From positions 141,501-205,500 of the forward strand of contig JAXIVH010000038.1 of the NCBI GenBank assembly GCA_036785325.1: a stretch of 64,000 nt of DNA, given 5' to 3'. The notes beneath the pieces were generated by a model. It ran no database searches and was not told the origin of the DNA. It saw nothing but the letters and a program-made list of their open reading frames with translations. Below, one piece after another: positions 19,874-33,761 of the stretch. How positions within the stretch are numbered: position 1 is the stretch's first letter; each line of letters starts with the position of its first letter. Source of the DNA: Urophycis tenuis (lineage: Eukaryota > Chordata > Actinopteri > Gadiformes > Phycidae). The translations under genes were made by a program, and so were the position numbers.

Positions 19874-22649
19874 GTTCGTTAGAGTTATCTCGATGACCCC
19901 CCCCCCACCTCATCCAACGACTCGGTAGTTGAATAGGGGATCAAAGGCAGTTGCACTCGCCAATATCTAGTCATCCGCAGCTCTCTTTTCCCATATTACC
20001 AAGAATGAAGTAAAACGAAATGGTTATCTGTCTTGTTGTGATATAACCGCTGATTTGGAGATATAGACTTGTTTTTCCTTTTCCCAAAGGTTTTCTCTGT
20101 TCCAAGATGAAGGTCAATCTAGTTTGATTGAAGGTACTTCCAATGCATTGGTATATTTACTTATGTGAATAAAGACGAGTCACAGCTGGAGTGAGACTTT
20201 TCTTTTCCATTTCTATTTTAGTATAAACGTGCTATCGAAATATTAGGACACGTCATCAGTAGTGGACCCTGGGATCATAGGGTGTTTCTGGCCATTGTCA
20301 CTATACACCCTCACCCAAGGGAGGCCCCCCCGAGAGTGATCAATTCTCAAGGTGTGTCGTTTCCGAAATGGAATTGGTATTGGGTTTAAGCTTTTTTAGG
20401 AGTGATCATTTGTTGAGGTAACGTCGAGGTAAGTAAAGGTAAGTAAAACACTTTTTAGGATACATTGTTTTGGTTATGGAGAGGAGGGGGCACATACTTA
20501 CCCCCTGACCAGCACAAACCAGTTGTTAACACCGCTAGGTAGCCCTGGTTTGGCCAATCAGGGCCGGAGCTTGGTTCTTGTCCTCTGTTGGGTCCAGATG
20601 AACTAGCAGAAAACTGGGGTCACGAAGGACCGAGGCCAGCCGTGACAAAGCACTGCCTCCACGGTCCCCCAATGCAGCTATCCTCAGCGATGGGTGTCCC
20701 GACCTAGGAAAGACCAAGACCAGCCCCGACCAGCGGTGCCTTCCCAGTCGGTCCCAGGGTAGGAAAGGCCAAGGCCAGCCGCGACTAAGCACTGCCTCCC
20801 TGGCCCCTCCAGGACCCCATGCCGAACAGCCTGTTAATAACAATTCCTGTGCCCCATACACCGCGCGACTACAGCGATTGTGTAGGGAGTTGACCTTAGA
20901 GAAGACTCAATGGCTTACTTTCCTCACCCAAAACAACAATTTCTTGGGGTAGTCTATTCTCGCCGTAGGTACTTCGGTAATGGGTTTTTTGTGAAAAGTT
21001 TTCCGGATGAAATGCATGCTGGGTAATTGTCTTCTTCCTCCAATATGTCAAGTGTAGGTTAAGGTTAGGGTAGATTTAGGGGTAGAGTTAGCAGTTAACC
21101 TTAACGTTAGGTTTGAAGTAAATGGGAGGGGTTGCGGTTAGGGTTAAGGTTAGGGCTGAGGTTAGGGTTAGGTATAAGGTTACGGTTTAGGGTTAAGGTT
21201 AGGGTTAAGGTTAGGGTTACGGTTAGGGCTTAGGTTAGGGCTAAGGTTAGAGTAAGGGTTAGGGTTAGCGTTACGGTTAGGGTAAGGTTAGGGTTAGGGT
21301 TAGAGGTTAGGGGTTAGGGGTTAGGGTTAAGATGAGGGCTGAGGTTAGGGTTAAGGTTAGGGCTGAGGTTAGGGTTAGGTTTAAGGTTAGGGATAAGGTT
21401 AGGGTTGGGGTTACGGCTGAAATTGGGGTTAAGGTTAGGGTTGAGGTTAGGGTTAGTGTTATGGATAAGGTTAGGTTAAGTGTTAGGGCCAAGGTTAGGG
21501 TTAAGGTTATGGTTAAGATTAGGGTTAGGGCTAGAATTAGGGTTAGGGCTAAGGTTAGGGTTAGGGTTATGGCTGAGGTTAGGGTTAAGGTTAGGTTTGA
21601 GGTTAGTGTTAAGGTTAGGGCCAAGGTTAGGGTTAGGGTTAAGGTTAGGGTTAGGGCTAAGGTTAGGGTTAGGGTTATGGCTGAGGCTAGGGTTAGGGCT
21701 AAAGTTAGGGCAAAGGTTAGAGTTAGGGTTAGCGTTAGAGTTAGGGTAGGGTTAGTGTTGGAGGTTAGGGTAGGCTTAGGGTTAGAGTTAGAGTAGGGGT
21801 TAGGGTTAGAGTTAGAGTAGGGGTTAGGGTTAGTGTTAAGGCTAAGGTTAGGGGTTGAGGTTAGTGTTAAAATTAGGGCCAAGGTAAGGGTTAGTGTTAG
21901 GGTTGAGTTAGGGTTAGGGCTAAGGTTAGGCCTATGGTTAGGGTTGGGGTTGAGGTTATCCCTAGGGTTAGAGTTAGAGCTAGAGATTGAGGAAGGTAGA
22001 GTCAAGGTGAGACAGTCTGTACGGACTGAACTCACCCCCGCCGGATCGGGCTAGTACACTCTATCTCCCCCAACTCCCTCATTTCCATGAGGGAAGACAG
22101 GGGAGAAGAGATGGGAGGAGTATATATATTTAATATATTTTTTTTTAGTAAATAAATACATCGAGAGACTCACCGCTGGAGTGGGTTTTAATCTTTGTAT
22201 TCAAGGTTGTTCCTCCTCTTTTGATTCCTCGCTGGTGGTGCGTCGTCTCCACCTAGTGGTCGTTTTGTGAAGAAGAGTTATAGAAATAGAAATAGAAATA
22301 CTCTATTGTTCCCAGGTTGGGAAATTGCATTAATAGGTAAGTAATAATAATAATAATAGGTAATTGCAATAGTTGGTAAGGTAATCTATATTTAATTTAT
22401 TTATTTATATTTGTATATTTATTTAGTCTATTTATTTATTCATTTTTGTTTATTTATTTATTTAGATAAAGAGGATCACAGCTGGAGTGAGTTTTTAGTC
22501 TTTGTGTTAAAGGCTGGTTGCCTTCTTTTGATTCTTCAGTGGTGGTCCATCGCCTCCATCTAGTGGTCGTTTTGTGAATAACAGTGGGTAAGGTAATATA
22601 AATGGGTTGTGTAGAGAGCCCGTTCTTTCGATGGCCCTGGCTCGGTTAG
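19874..22649. repeat. Macrosatellite unit U5
   Basis: Full unit; telomere-like array at 21053-21984. It carries CTACAGCGATTG and TAGGGAGTTG in block B, shared only with U12, and a one-base shorter T run before TGTGAAAAG. Confidence 0.95.
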
Positions 22650-25413
22650 GTTCGTTAGAGTTATCTCGATGACCCCCCCCCACCTCATCCAACGACTCGG
22701 TAGTTGAATAGGGGATCAAAGGCAGTTGCACTCGCCAATATCTAGTCATCCGCAGCTCTCTTTTCCCATATTACCAAGAATGAAGTAAAACGAAATGGTT
22801 ATCTGTCTTGTTGTGATATAACCGCTGATTTGGAGATATAGACTTGTTTTTCCTTTTCCCAAAGGTTTTCTTTGTTCCAAGATGAAGGTCAATCTAGTTT
22901 GATTGAAGGTACTTCCAATGCATTGGTATATTTACTTATTTGAATAAAGACGAGTCACAGCTGGAGTGAGACTTTTCTTTTCCATTTCTATTTTAGTATA
23001 AACGTGCTATCGAAATATTAGGACACGTCATCAGTAGTGGACCCTGGGATCATAGGGTGTTTCTGGCCATTGTCACTATACACCCTCACCCAAGGGAGGC
23101 CCCCCCGAGAGTGATCAATTCTCAAGGTGTGTCGTTTCCGAAATGGAATTGGTATTGGGTTTAAACTTTTTTAGGAGTGATCATTTGTTGAGGTAACGTC
23201 GAGGTAAGTAAAGGTAAGTAAAACACTTTTTAGGATACATTGTTTTGGTTATGGAGAGGAGGGGGCACATACTTACCCCCTGACCAGCACAAACCAGTTG
23301 TTAACACCGCTAGGTAGCCCTGGTTTGGCCAATCAGGGCCGGAGCTTGGTTCTTGTCCTCTGTTGGGTCCAGATGAACTAGCAGAAAACTGGGGTCACGA
23401 AGGACCGAGGCCAGCCGTGACAAAGCACTGCCTCCACGGTCCCCCAATGCAGCTATCCTCAGCGATGGGTGTCCAGACCTAGGAAAGACCAAGACCAGCC
23501 CCGACCAGCGGTGCCTTCCCAGTCGGTCCCAGGGTAGGAAAGGCCAAGGCCAGCCGCGACTAAGCACTGCCTCCCTGGCCCCTCCAGGACCCCATGCCGA
23601 ACAGCCTGTTAATAACAATTCCTGTGCCCCATACACCGCGCGACTACAGAGATTGTGTAGGAAGTTGACCTTAGAGAAGACTCAATGGCTTACTTTCCTC
23701 ACCCAAAACAACAATTTCTTGGGGTAGTCTATTCTCGCCGTAGGTACTTCGGTAATGGGTTTTTTTGTGAAAAGTTTTCCGGATGAAATGCATGCTGGGT
23801 AATTGTCTTCTTCCTCCAATATGTCAAGTGTAGGTTAAGGTTAGGGTAGATTTAGGGGTAGAGTTAGCAGTTAACCTTAACGTTAGGTTTGAAGTAAATG
23901 GGAGGGGTTGCGGTTAGGGTTAAGGTTAGGGCTGAGGTTAGGGTTAGGTATAAGGTTACGGTTTAGGGTTAAGGTTAGGGTTAAGGTTAGGGTTACGGTT
24001 AGGGCTAAGGTTAGGGCTAAGGTTAGAGTAAGGGTTAGGGTTAGCGTTACGGTTAGGGTAAGGTTAGGGTTAGGGTTAGAGGTTAGGGGTTAGGGTTAAG
24101 ATGAGGGCTGAGGTTAGGGTTAAGGTTAGGGCTGAGGTTAGGGTTAGGTTTAAGGTTAGGGATAAGGTTAGGGTTGGGGTTACGGCTGAGATTGGGGTTA
24201 AGGTTAGGGTTGAGGTTAGGGTTAGTGTTATGGATAAGGTTAGGTTAAGTGTTAGGGCCAAGGTTAGGGTTAAGGTTATGGTTAAGATTAGGGTTAGGGC
24301 TAAAATTAGGGTTAGGGCTAAGGTTAGGGTTAGGGTTATGGCTGAGGTTAGGGTTAAGTTTGAGGTTAGGGTTAAGGTTAGGGCCAAGGTTAGGGTTAGG
24401 GTTAAGGTTAGGGTTAGGGCTAAGGTTAGGGTTAGGGTTATGGCTGAGGCTAGGGTTAGGGCTAAAGTTAGGGCAAAGGTTAGAGTTAGGGTTAGCGTTA
24501 GAGTTAGGGTAGGGTTAGTGTTGGAGGTTAGGGTAGGCTTAGGGTTAGAGTTAGAGTAGGGGTTAGGGTTAGAGTTAGAGTAGGGGTTAGGGTTAGTGTT
24601 AAGGCTAAGGTTAGGGGTTGAGGTTAGTGTTAAGATTAGGGCCAAGGTAAGGGTTAGTGTTAGGGTTGAGTTAGGGTTAGGGCTAAGGTTAGGCCTATGG
24701 TTAGGGTTGGGGTTGAGGTTATCCCTAGGGTTAGAGTTAGAGCTAGAGATTGAGGAAGGTAGAGTCAAGGTGAGACAGTCTGTACGGACTGAACTCACCC
24801 CCGCCGGATCGGGCTAGTACACTCTATCTCCCCCAACTCCCTCATTTCCATGAGGGAAGACAGGGGAGAAGAGATGGGAGGAGTATATATATTTAATTTT
24901 TTTTTTTTTAGTAAATAAATACATCGAGAGACTCACCGCTGGAGTGGGTTTTAATCTTTGTATTCAAGGTTGTTCCTCCTCTTTTGATTCCTCGCTGGTG
25001 GTGCGTCGTCTCCACCTAGTGGTCGTTTTTGTGAAGAAGAGTTATAGAAATAGAAATAGAAATACTCTATTGTTCCCAGGTTGGGAAATTGCATTAATAG
25101 GTAAGTAATAATAATAATAATAGGTAATTGCAATAGTTGGTAAGGTAATCTATATTTAATTTATTTATTTATATTTGTATATTTATTTAGTCTATTTATT
25201 TATTCATTTTTGTTTATTTATTTATTTAGATAAAGAGGATCACAGCTGGAGTGAGTTTTTAGTCTTTGTGTTAAAGGCTGGTTGCCTTCTTTTGATTCTT
25301 CAGTGGTGGTCCATCGCCTCCATCTAGTGGTCGTTTTGTGAAAAACAGTTGGTAAGGTAATATAAATGGGTTGTGTAGAGAGCCCGTTCTTTCCATGGCC
25401 CTGGCTCGGTTAG
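22650..25413. repeat. Macrosatellite unit U6
   Basis: Full unit; telomere-like array at 23830-24747, one hexamer shorter than its neighbours (loss near 24355), so the change keeps the hexamer register. The TA-rich run in D is replaced by a pure T run near 24897-24909. Confidence 0.95.
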
Positions 25414-28198
25414 GTTCGTTAGAGTTATCTCGATGACCCCCCCCCACCTCATCCAACGACTCGGTAGTTGAATAGGGGATCAAAGGCAGTTGCACTCGCC
25501 AATATCTAGTCATCCGCAGCTCTCTTTTCCCATATTACCAAGAATTAAGTAAAACGAAATGGTTATCTGTCTTGTTGTGATATAACCGCTGATTTGGAGA
25601 TATAGACTTGTTTTTCCTTTTCCCAAAGGTTTTCTTTGTTCCAAGATGAAGGTCAATCTAGTTTGATTGAAGGTACTTCCAATGCATTGGTATATTTACT
25701 TATTTGAATAAAGACGAGTCACAGCTGGAGTGAGACTTTTCTTTTCCATTTCTATTTTAGTATAAACGTGCTATCGAAATATTAGGACACGTCATCAGTA
25801 GTGGACCCTGGGATCATAGGGTGTTTCTGGCCATTGTCACTATACACCCTCACCCAAGGGAGGCCCCCCCGAGAGTGATCAATTCTCAAGGTGTGTCGTT
25901 TCCGAAATGGAATTGGTATTGGGTTTAAACTTTTTTAGGAGTGATCATTTGTTGAGGTAACGTTGAGGTAAGTAAAGGTAAGTAAAACACTTTTTAGGAT
26001 ACATTGTTTTGGTTATGGAGAGGAGGGGGCACATACTTACCCCCTGACCAGCACAAACCAGTTGTTAACACCGCTAGGTAGCCCTGGTTTGGCCAATCAG
26101 GGCCGGAGCTTGGTTCTTGTCCTCTGTTGGGTCCAGATGAACTAGCAGAAAACTGGGGTCACGAAGGACCGAGGCCAGCCGTGACAAAGCACTGCCTCCA
26201 CGGTCCCCCAATGCAGCTATCCTCAGCGATGGGTGTCCAGACCTAGGAAAGACCAAGACCAGCCCCGACCAGCGGTGCCTTCCCAGTCGGTCCCAGGGTA
26301 GGAAAGGCCAAGGCCAGCCGCGACTAAGCACTGCCTCCCTGGCCCCTCCAGGACCCCATGCCGAACAGCCTGTTAATAACAATTCCTGTGCCCCATACAC
26401 CGCGCGACTACAGAGATTGTGTAGGAAGTTGACCTTAGAGAAGACTCAATGGCTTACTTTCCTCACCCAAAACAACAATTTCTTGGGGTAGTCTATTCTC
26501 GCCGTAGGTACTTCGGTAATGGGTTTTTTTGTGAAAAGTTTTCCGGATGAAATGCATGCTGGGTAATTGTCTTCTTCCTCCAATATGTCAAGTGTAGGTT
26601 AAGGTTAGGGTAGATTTAGGGGTAGAGTTAGCAGTTAACCTTAACGTTAGGTTTGAAGTAAATGGGAGGGGTTGCGGTTAGGGTTAAGGTTAGGGCTGAG
26701 GTTAGGGTTAGGTATAAGGTTACGGTTTAGGGTTAAGGTTAGGGTTAAGGTTAGGGTTACGGTTAGGGCTAAGGTTAGGGCTAAGGTTAGAGTAAGGGTT
26801 AGGGTTAGCGTTACGGTTAGGGTAAGGTTAGGGTTAGGGTTAGAGGTTAGGGGTTAGGGGTTAGGGTTAAGATGAGGGCTGAGGTTAGGGTTAAGGTTAG
26901 GGCTGAGGTTAGGGTTAGGTTTAAGGTTAGGGATAAGGTTAGGGTTGGGGTTACGGCTGAGATTGGGGTTAAGGTTAGGGTTGAGGTTAGGGTTAGTGTT
27001 ATGGATAAGGTTAGGTTAAGTGTTAGGGCCAAGGTTAGGGTTAAGGTTATGGTTAAGATTAGGGTTAGGGCTAGAATTAGGGTTAGGGCTAAGGTTAGGG
27101 TTAGGGTTATGGCTGAGGTTAGGGTTAAGGTTAGGTTTGAGGTTAGGGTTAAGGTTAGGGCCAAGGTTAGGGCTAGGGTTAAGGTTAGGGTTAGGGCTAA
27201 GGTTAGGATTAGGGTTATGGCTGAGGCTAGGGTTAGGGCTAAAGTTAGGGCAAAGGTTAGAGTTAGGGTTAGCGTTAGAGTTAGGGTAGGGTTAGTGTTG
27301 GAGGTTAGGGTAGGCTTAGGGTTAGAGTTAGAGTAGGGGTTAGGGTTAGAGTTAGAGTAGGGGTTAGGGTTAGTGTTAAGGCTAAGGTTAGGGGTTGAGG
27401 TTAGTGTTAAGATTAGGGCCAAGGTAAGGGTTAGTGTTAGGGTTGAGTTAGGGTTAGGGCTAAGGTTAGGCCTATGGTTAGGGTTGGGGTTGAGGTTATC
27501 CCTAGGGTTAGAGTTAGAGCTAGAGATTGAGGAAGGTAGAGTCAAGGTGAGACAGTCTGTACGGACTGAACTCACCCCCGCCGGATCGGGCTAGTACACT
27601 CTATCTCCCCCAACTCCCTCATTTCCATGAGGGAAGACAGGGGAGAAGAGATGGGAGGAGTATATATATTTAATATATTTTTTTTTAGTAAATAAATACA
27701 TCGAGAGACTCACAGCTGGAGCGGGTTTTAATCTTTGTATTCAAGGTTGTTCCTCCTCTTTTGATTCCTCGCTGGTGGTGCGTCGTCTCCACCTAGTGGT
27801 CGTTTTGTGAAGAAGAGTTATAGAAATAGAAATAGAAATACTCTATTGTTCCCAGGTTGGGAAATTGCATTAATAGGTAAGTAATAATAATAATAACAAT
27901 AATAATAGGTAATTGCAATAGTTGGTAAGGTAATCTATATTTAATTTATTTATTTATATTTGTATATTTATTTAGTCTATTTATTTATTCATTTTTGTTT
28001 ATTTATTTATTTAGATAAAGAGGATCACAGCTGGAGTGAGTTTTTAGTCTTTGTGTTAAAGGCTGGTTGCCTTCTTTTGATTCTTCAGTGGTGGTCCATC
28101 GCCTCCATCTAGTGGTCGTTTTGTGAATAACAGTTGGTAAGGTAATATAAATGGGTTGTGTAGAGAGCCCGTTCTTTCGATGGCCCTGGCTCGGTTAG
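25414..28198. repeat. Macrosatellite unit U7
   Basis: Full unit; telomere-like array at 26593-27524. The (AAT)n run of D is interrupted by AAC (near 27894), and D begins AGCTGGAGCGGG. Both features recur in U9, 5563 bp to the right. Confidence 0.95.
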
Positions 28199-30974
28199 GT
28201 TCGTTAGAGTTATCTCGATGACCCCCCCCCACCTCATCCAACGACTCGGTAGTTGAATAGGGGATCAAAGGCAGTTGCACTCGCCAATATCTAGTCATCC
28301 GCAGCTCTCTTTTCCCATATTACCAAGAATGAAGTAAAACGAAATGGTTATCTGTCTTGTTGTGATATAACTGCTGATTTGGAGATATAGACTTGTTTTT
28401 CCTTTTCCCAAAGGTTTTCTTTGTTCCAAGATGAAGGTCAATCTAGTTTGAGTGAAGGTACTTCCAATGCATTGGTATATTTACTTATTTGAATAAAGAC
28501 GAGTCACAGCTGGAGTGAGACTTTTCTTTTCCATTTCTATTTTAGTATAAACGTGCTATCGAAATATTAGGACACGTCATCAGTAGTGGACCCTGGGATC
28601 ATAGGGTGTTTCTGGCCATTGTCACTATACACCCTCACCCAAGGGAGGCCCCCCCGAGAGTGATCAATTCTCAAGGTGTGTCGTTTCCGAAATGGAATTG
28701 GTATTGGGTTTAAGCTTTTTTAGGAGTGATCATTTGTTGAGGTAACGTCGAGGTAAGTAAAGGTAAGTAAAACACTTTTTAGGATACATTGTTTTGGTTA
28801 TGGAGAGGAGGGGGCACATACTTACCCCCTGACCAGCACAAACCAGTTGTTAACACCGCTAGGTAGCCCTGGTTTGGCCAATCAGGGCCGGAGCTTGGTT
28901 CTTGTCCTCTGTTGGGTCCAGATGAACTAGCAGAAAACTGGGGTCACGAAGGACCGAGGCCAGCCGTGACAAAGCACTGCCTCCACGGTCCCCCAATGCA
29001 GCTATCCTCAGCGATGGGTGTCCAGACCTAGGAAAGACCAAGACCAGCCCCGACCAGCGGTGCCTTCCCAGTCGGTCCCAGGGTAGGAAAGGCCAAGGCC
29101 AGCCGCGACTAAGCACTGCCTCCCTGGCCCCTCCAGGACCCCATGCCGAACAGCCTGTTAATAACAATTCCTGTGCCCCATACACCGCGCGACTACAGAG
29201 ATTGTGTAGGAAGTTGACCTTAGAGAAGACTCAATGGCTTACTTTCCTCACCCAAAACAACAATTTCTTGGGGTAGTCTATTCTCGCCGTAGGTACTTCG
29301 GTAATGGGTTTTTTTGTGAAAAGTTTTCCGGATGAAATGCATGCTGGGTAATTGTCTTCTTCCTCCAATATGTCAAGTGTAGGTTAAGGTTAGGGTAGAT
29401 TTAGGGGTAGAGTTAGCAGTTAACCTTAACGTTAGGTTTGAAGTAAATGGGAGGGGTTGCGGTTAGGGTTAAGGTTAGGGCTGAGGTTAGGGTTAGGTAT
29501 AAGGTTACGGTTTAGGGTTAAGGTTAGGGTTAAGGTTAGGGTTACGGTTAGGGCTAAGGTTAGGGCTAAGGTTAGAGTAAGGGTTAGGGTTAGCGTTACG
29601 GTTAGGGTAAGGTTAGGGTTAGGGTTAGAGGTTAGGGGTTAGGGGTTAGGGTTAAGATGAGGGCTGAGGTTAGGGTTAAGGTTAGGGCTGAGGTTAGGGT
29701 TAGGTTTAAGGTTAGGGATAAGGTTAGGGTTGGGGTTACGGCTGAGATTGGGGTTAAGGTTAGGGTTGAGGTTAGGGTTAGTGTTATGGATAAGGTTAGG
29801 TTAAGTGTTAGGGCCAAGGTTAGGGTTAAGGTTATGGTTAAGATTAGGGTTAGGGCTAGAATTAGGGTTAGGGCTAAGGTTAGGGTTAGGGTTATGGCTG
29901 AGGTTAGGGTTAAGGTTAGGTTTGAGGTTAGGGTTAAGGTTAGGGCCAAGGTTAGGGTTAGGGTTAAGGTTAGGGTTAGGGCTAAGGTTAGGGTTAGGGT
30001 TATGGCTGAGGCTAGGGTTAGGGCGAAAGTTAGGGCAAAGGTTAGAGTTAGGGTTAGCGTTAGAGTTAGGGTAGGGTTAGTGTTGGAGGTTAGGGTAGGC
30101 TTAGGGTTAGAGTTAGAGTAGGGGTTAGGGTTAGAGTTAGAGTAGGGGTTAGGGTTAGTGTTAAGGCTAAGGTTAGGGGTTGAGGTTAGTGTTAAGATTA
30201 GGGCCAAGGTAAGGGTTAGTGTTAGGGTTGAGTTAGGGTTAGGGCTAAGGTTAGGCCTATGGTTAGGGTTGGGGTTGAGGTTATCCCTAGGGTTAGAGTT
30301 AGAGCTAGAGATTGAGGAAGGTAGAGTCAAGGTGAGACAGTCTGTACGGACTGAACTCACCCCCGCCGGATCGGGCTAGTACACTCTATCTCCCCCAACT
30401 CCCTCATTTCCATGAGGGAAGACAGGGGAGAAGAGATGGGAGGAGTATATATATTTAATATATTTTTTTTTAGTAAATAAATACATCGAGAGACTCACCG
30501 CTGGAGTGGGTTTTAATCTTTGTATTCAAGGTTGTTCCTCCTCTTTTGATTCCTCGCTGGTGGTGCGTCGTCTCCACCTAGTGGTCGTTTTGTGAAGAAG
30601 AGTTATAGAAATAGAAATAGAAATACTCTATTGTTCCCAGGTTGGGAAATTGCATTAATAGGTAAGTAATAATAATAATAATAGGTAATTGCAATAGTTG
30701 GTAAGGTAATCTATATTTAATTTATTTATTTATATTTGTATATTTATTTAGTCTATTTATTTATTCATTTTTGTTTATTTATTTATTTAGATAAAGAGGA
30801 TCACAGCTGGAGTGAGTTTTTAGTCTTTGTGTTAAAGGCTGGTTGCCTTCTTTTGATTCTTCAGTGGTGGTCCATCGCCTCCATCTAGTGGTCGTTTTGT
30901 GAATAACAGTTGGTAAGGTAATATAAATGGGTTGTGTAGAGAGCCCGTTCTTTCGATGGCCCTGGCTCGGTTAG
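28199..30974. repeat. Macrosatellite unit U8
   Basis: Full unit; telomere-like array at 29379-30309. The block A variant AGTTTGAGTGAAGG is shared with U10, 5.56 kb away, matching the U7/U9 pair. Confidence 0.95.
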
Positions 30975-33761
30975 GTTCGTTAGAGTTATCTCGATGACCC
31001 CCCCCCCCACCTCATCCAACGACTCGGTAGTTGAATAGGGGATCAAAGGCAGTTGCACTCGCCAATATCTAGTCATCCGCAGCTCTGTTTTCCCATATTA
31101 CCAAGAATGAAGTAAAACGAAATGGTTATCTGTCTTGTTGTGATATAACCGCTGATTTGGAGATATAGACTTGTTTTTCCTTTTCCCAAAGGTTTTCTTT
31201 GTTCCAAGATGAAGGTCAATCTAGTTTGATTGAAGGTACTTCCAATGCATTGGTATATTTACTTATTTGAATAAAGACGAGTCACAGCTGGAGTGAGACT
31301 TTTCTTTTCCATTTCTATTTTAGTATAAACGTGCTATCGAAATATTAGGACACGTCATCAGTAGTGGACCCTGGGATCATAGGGTGTTTCTGGCCATTGT
31401 CACTATACACCCTCACCCAAGGGAGGCCCCCCCGAGAGTGATCAATTCTCAAGGTGTGTCGTTTCCGAAATGGAATTGGTATTGGGTTTAAGCTTTTTTA
31501 GGAGTGATCATTTGTTGAGGTAACGTCGAGGTAAGTAAAGGTAAGTAAAACACTTTTTAGGATACATTGTTTTGGTTATGGAGAGGAGGGGGCACATACT
31601 TACCCCCTGACCAGCACAAACCAGTTGTTAACACCGCTAGGTAGCCCTGGTTTGGCCAATCAGGGCCGGAGCTTGGTTCTTGTCCTCTGTTGGGTCCAGA
31701 TGAACTAGCAGAAAACTGGGGTCACGAAGGACCGAGGCCAGCCGTGACAAAGCACTGCCTCCACGGTCCCCCAATGCAGCTATCCTCAGCGATGGGTGTC
31801 CAGACCTAGGAAAGACCAAGACCAGCCCCGACCAGCGGTGCCTTCCCAGTCGGTCCCAGGGTAGGAAAGGCCAAGGCCAGCCGCGACTAAGCACTGCCTC
31901 CCTGGCCCCTCCAGGACCCCATGCCGAACAGCCTGTTAATAACAATTCCTGTGCCCCATACACCGCGCGACTACAGAGATTGTGTAGGAAGTTGACCTTA
32001 GAGAAGACTCAATGGCTTACTTTCCTCACCCAAAACAACAATTTCTTGGGGTAGTCTATTCTCGCCGTAGGTACTTCGGTAATGGGTTTTTTTGTGAAAA
32101 GTTTTCCGGATGAAATGCATGCTGGGTAATTGTCTTCTTCCTCCAATATGTCAAGTGTAGGTTAAGGTTAGGGTAGATTTAGGGGTAGAGTTAGCAGTTA
32201 ACCTTAACGTTAGGTTTGAAGTAAATGGGAGGGGTTGCGGTTAGGGTTAAGGTTAGGGCTGAGGTTAGGGTTAGGTATAAGGTTACGGTTTAGGGTTAAG
32301 GTTAGGGTTAAGGTTAGGGTTACGGTTAGGGCTAAGGTTAGGGCTAAGGTTAGAGTAAGGGTTAGGGTTAGCGTTACGGTTAGGGTAAGGTTAGGGTTAG
32401 GGTTAGAGGTTAGGGGTTAGGGGTTAGGGTTAAGATGAGGGCTGAGGTTAGGGTTAAGGTTAGGGCTGAGGTTAGGGTTAGGTTTAAGGTTAGGGATAAG
32501 GTTAGGGTTGGGGTTACGGCTGAGATTGGGGTTAAGGTTAGGGTTGAGGTTAGGGTTAGTGTTATGGATAAGGTTAGGTTAAGTGTTAGGGCCAAGGTTA
32601 GGGTTAAGGTTATGGTTAAGATTAGGGTTAGGGCTAGAATTAGGGTTAGGGCTAAGGTTAGGGTTAGGGTTATGGCTGAGGTTAGGGTTAAGGTTAGGTT
32701 TGAGGTTAGGGTTAAGGTTAGGGCCAAGGTTAGGGCTAGGGTTAAGGTTAGGGTTAGGGCTAAGGTTAGGATTAGGGTTATGGCTGAGGCTAGGGTTAGG
32801 GCTAAAGTTAGGGCAAAGGTTAGAGTTAGGGTTAGCGTTAGAGTTAGGGTAGGGTTAGTGTTGGAGGTTAGGGTAGGCTTAGGGTTAGAGTTAGAGTAGG
32901 GGTTAGGGTTAGAGTTAGAGTAGGGGTTAGGGTTAGTGTTAAGGCTAAGGTTAGGGGTTGAGGTTAGTGTTAAGATTAGGGCCAAGGTAAGGGTTAGTGT
33001 TAGGGTTGAGTTAGGGTTAGGGCTAAGGTTAGGCCTATGGTTAGGGTTGGGGTTGAGGTTATCCCTAGGGTTAGAGTTAGAGCTAGAGATTGAGGAAGGT
33101 AGAGTCAAGGTGAGACAGTCTGTACGGACTGAACTCACCCCCGCCGGATCGGGCTAGTACACTCTATCTCCCCCAACTCCCTCATTTCCATGAGGGAAGA
33201 CAGGGGAGAAGAGATGGGAGGAGTATATATATTTAATATATTTTTTTTTAGTAAATAAATACATCGAGAGACTCACAGCTGGAGCGGGTTTTAATCTTTG
33301 TATTCAAGGTTGTTCCTCCTCTTTTGATTCCTCGCTGGTGGTGCGTCGTCTCCACCTAGTGGTCGTTTTGTGAAGAAGAGTTATAGAAATAGAAATAGAA
33401 ATACTCTATTGTTCCCAGGTTGGGAAATTGCATTAATAGGTAAGTAATAATAATAATAACAATAATAATAGGTAATTGCAATAGTTGGTAAGGTAATCTA
33501 TATTTAATTTATTTATTTATATTTGTATATTTATTTAGTCTATTTATTTATTCATTTTTGTTTATTTATTTATTTAGATAAAGAGGATCACAGCTGGAGT
33601 GAGTTTTTAGTCTTTGTGTTAAAGGCTGGTTGCCTTCTTTTGATTCTTCAGTGGTGGTCCATCGCCTCCATCTAGTGGTCGTTTTGTGAATAACAGTTGG
33701 TAAGGTAATATAAATGGGTTGTGTAGAGAGCCCGTTCTTTCGATGGCCCTGGCTCGGTTAG
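30975..33761. repeat. Macrosatellite unit U9
   Basis: Full unit; telomere-like array at 32157-33087. It shares with U7 all variants I can see in the array and the AAC interruption in D (near 33459), so it is a copy of U7. Confidence 0.95.
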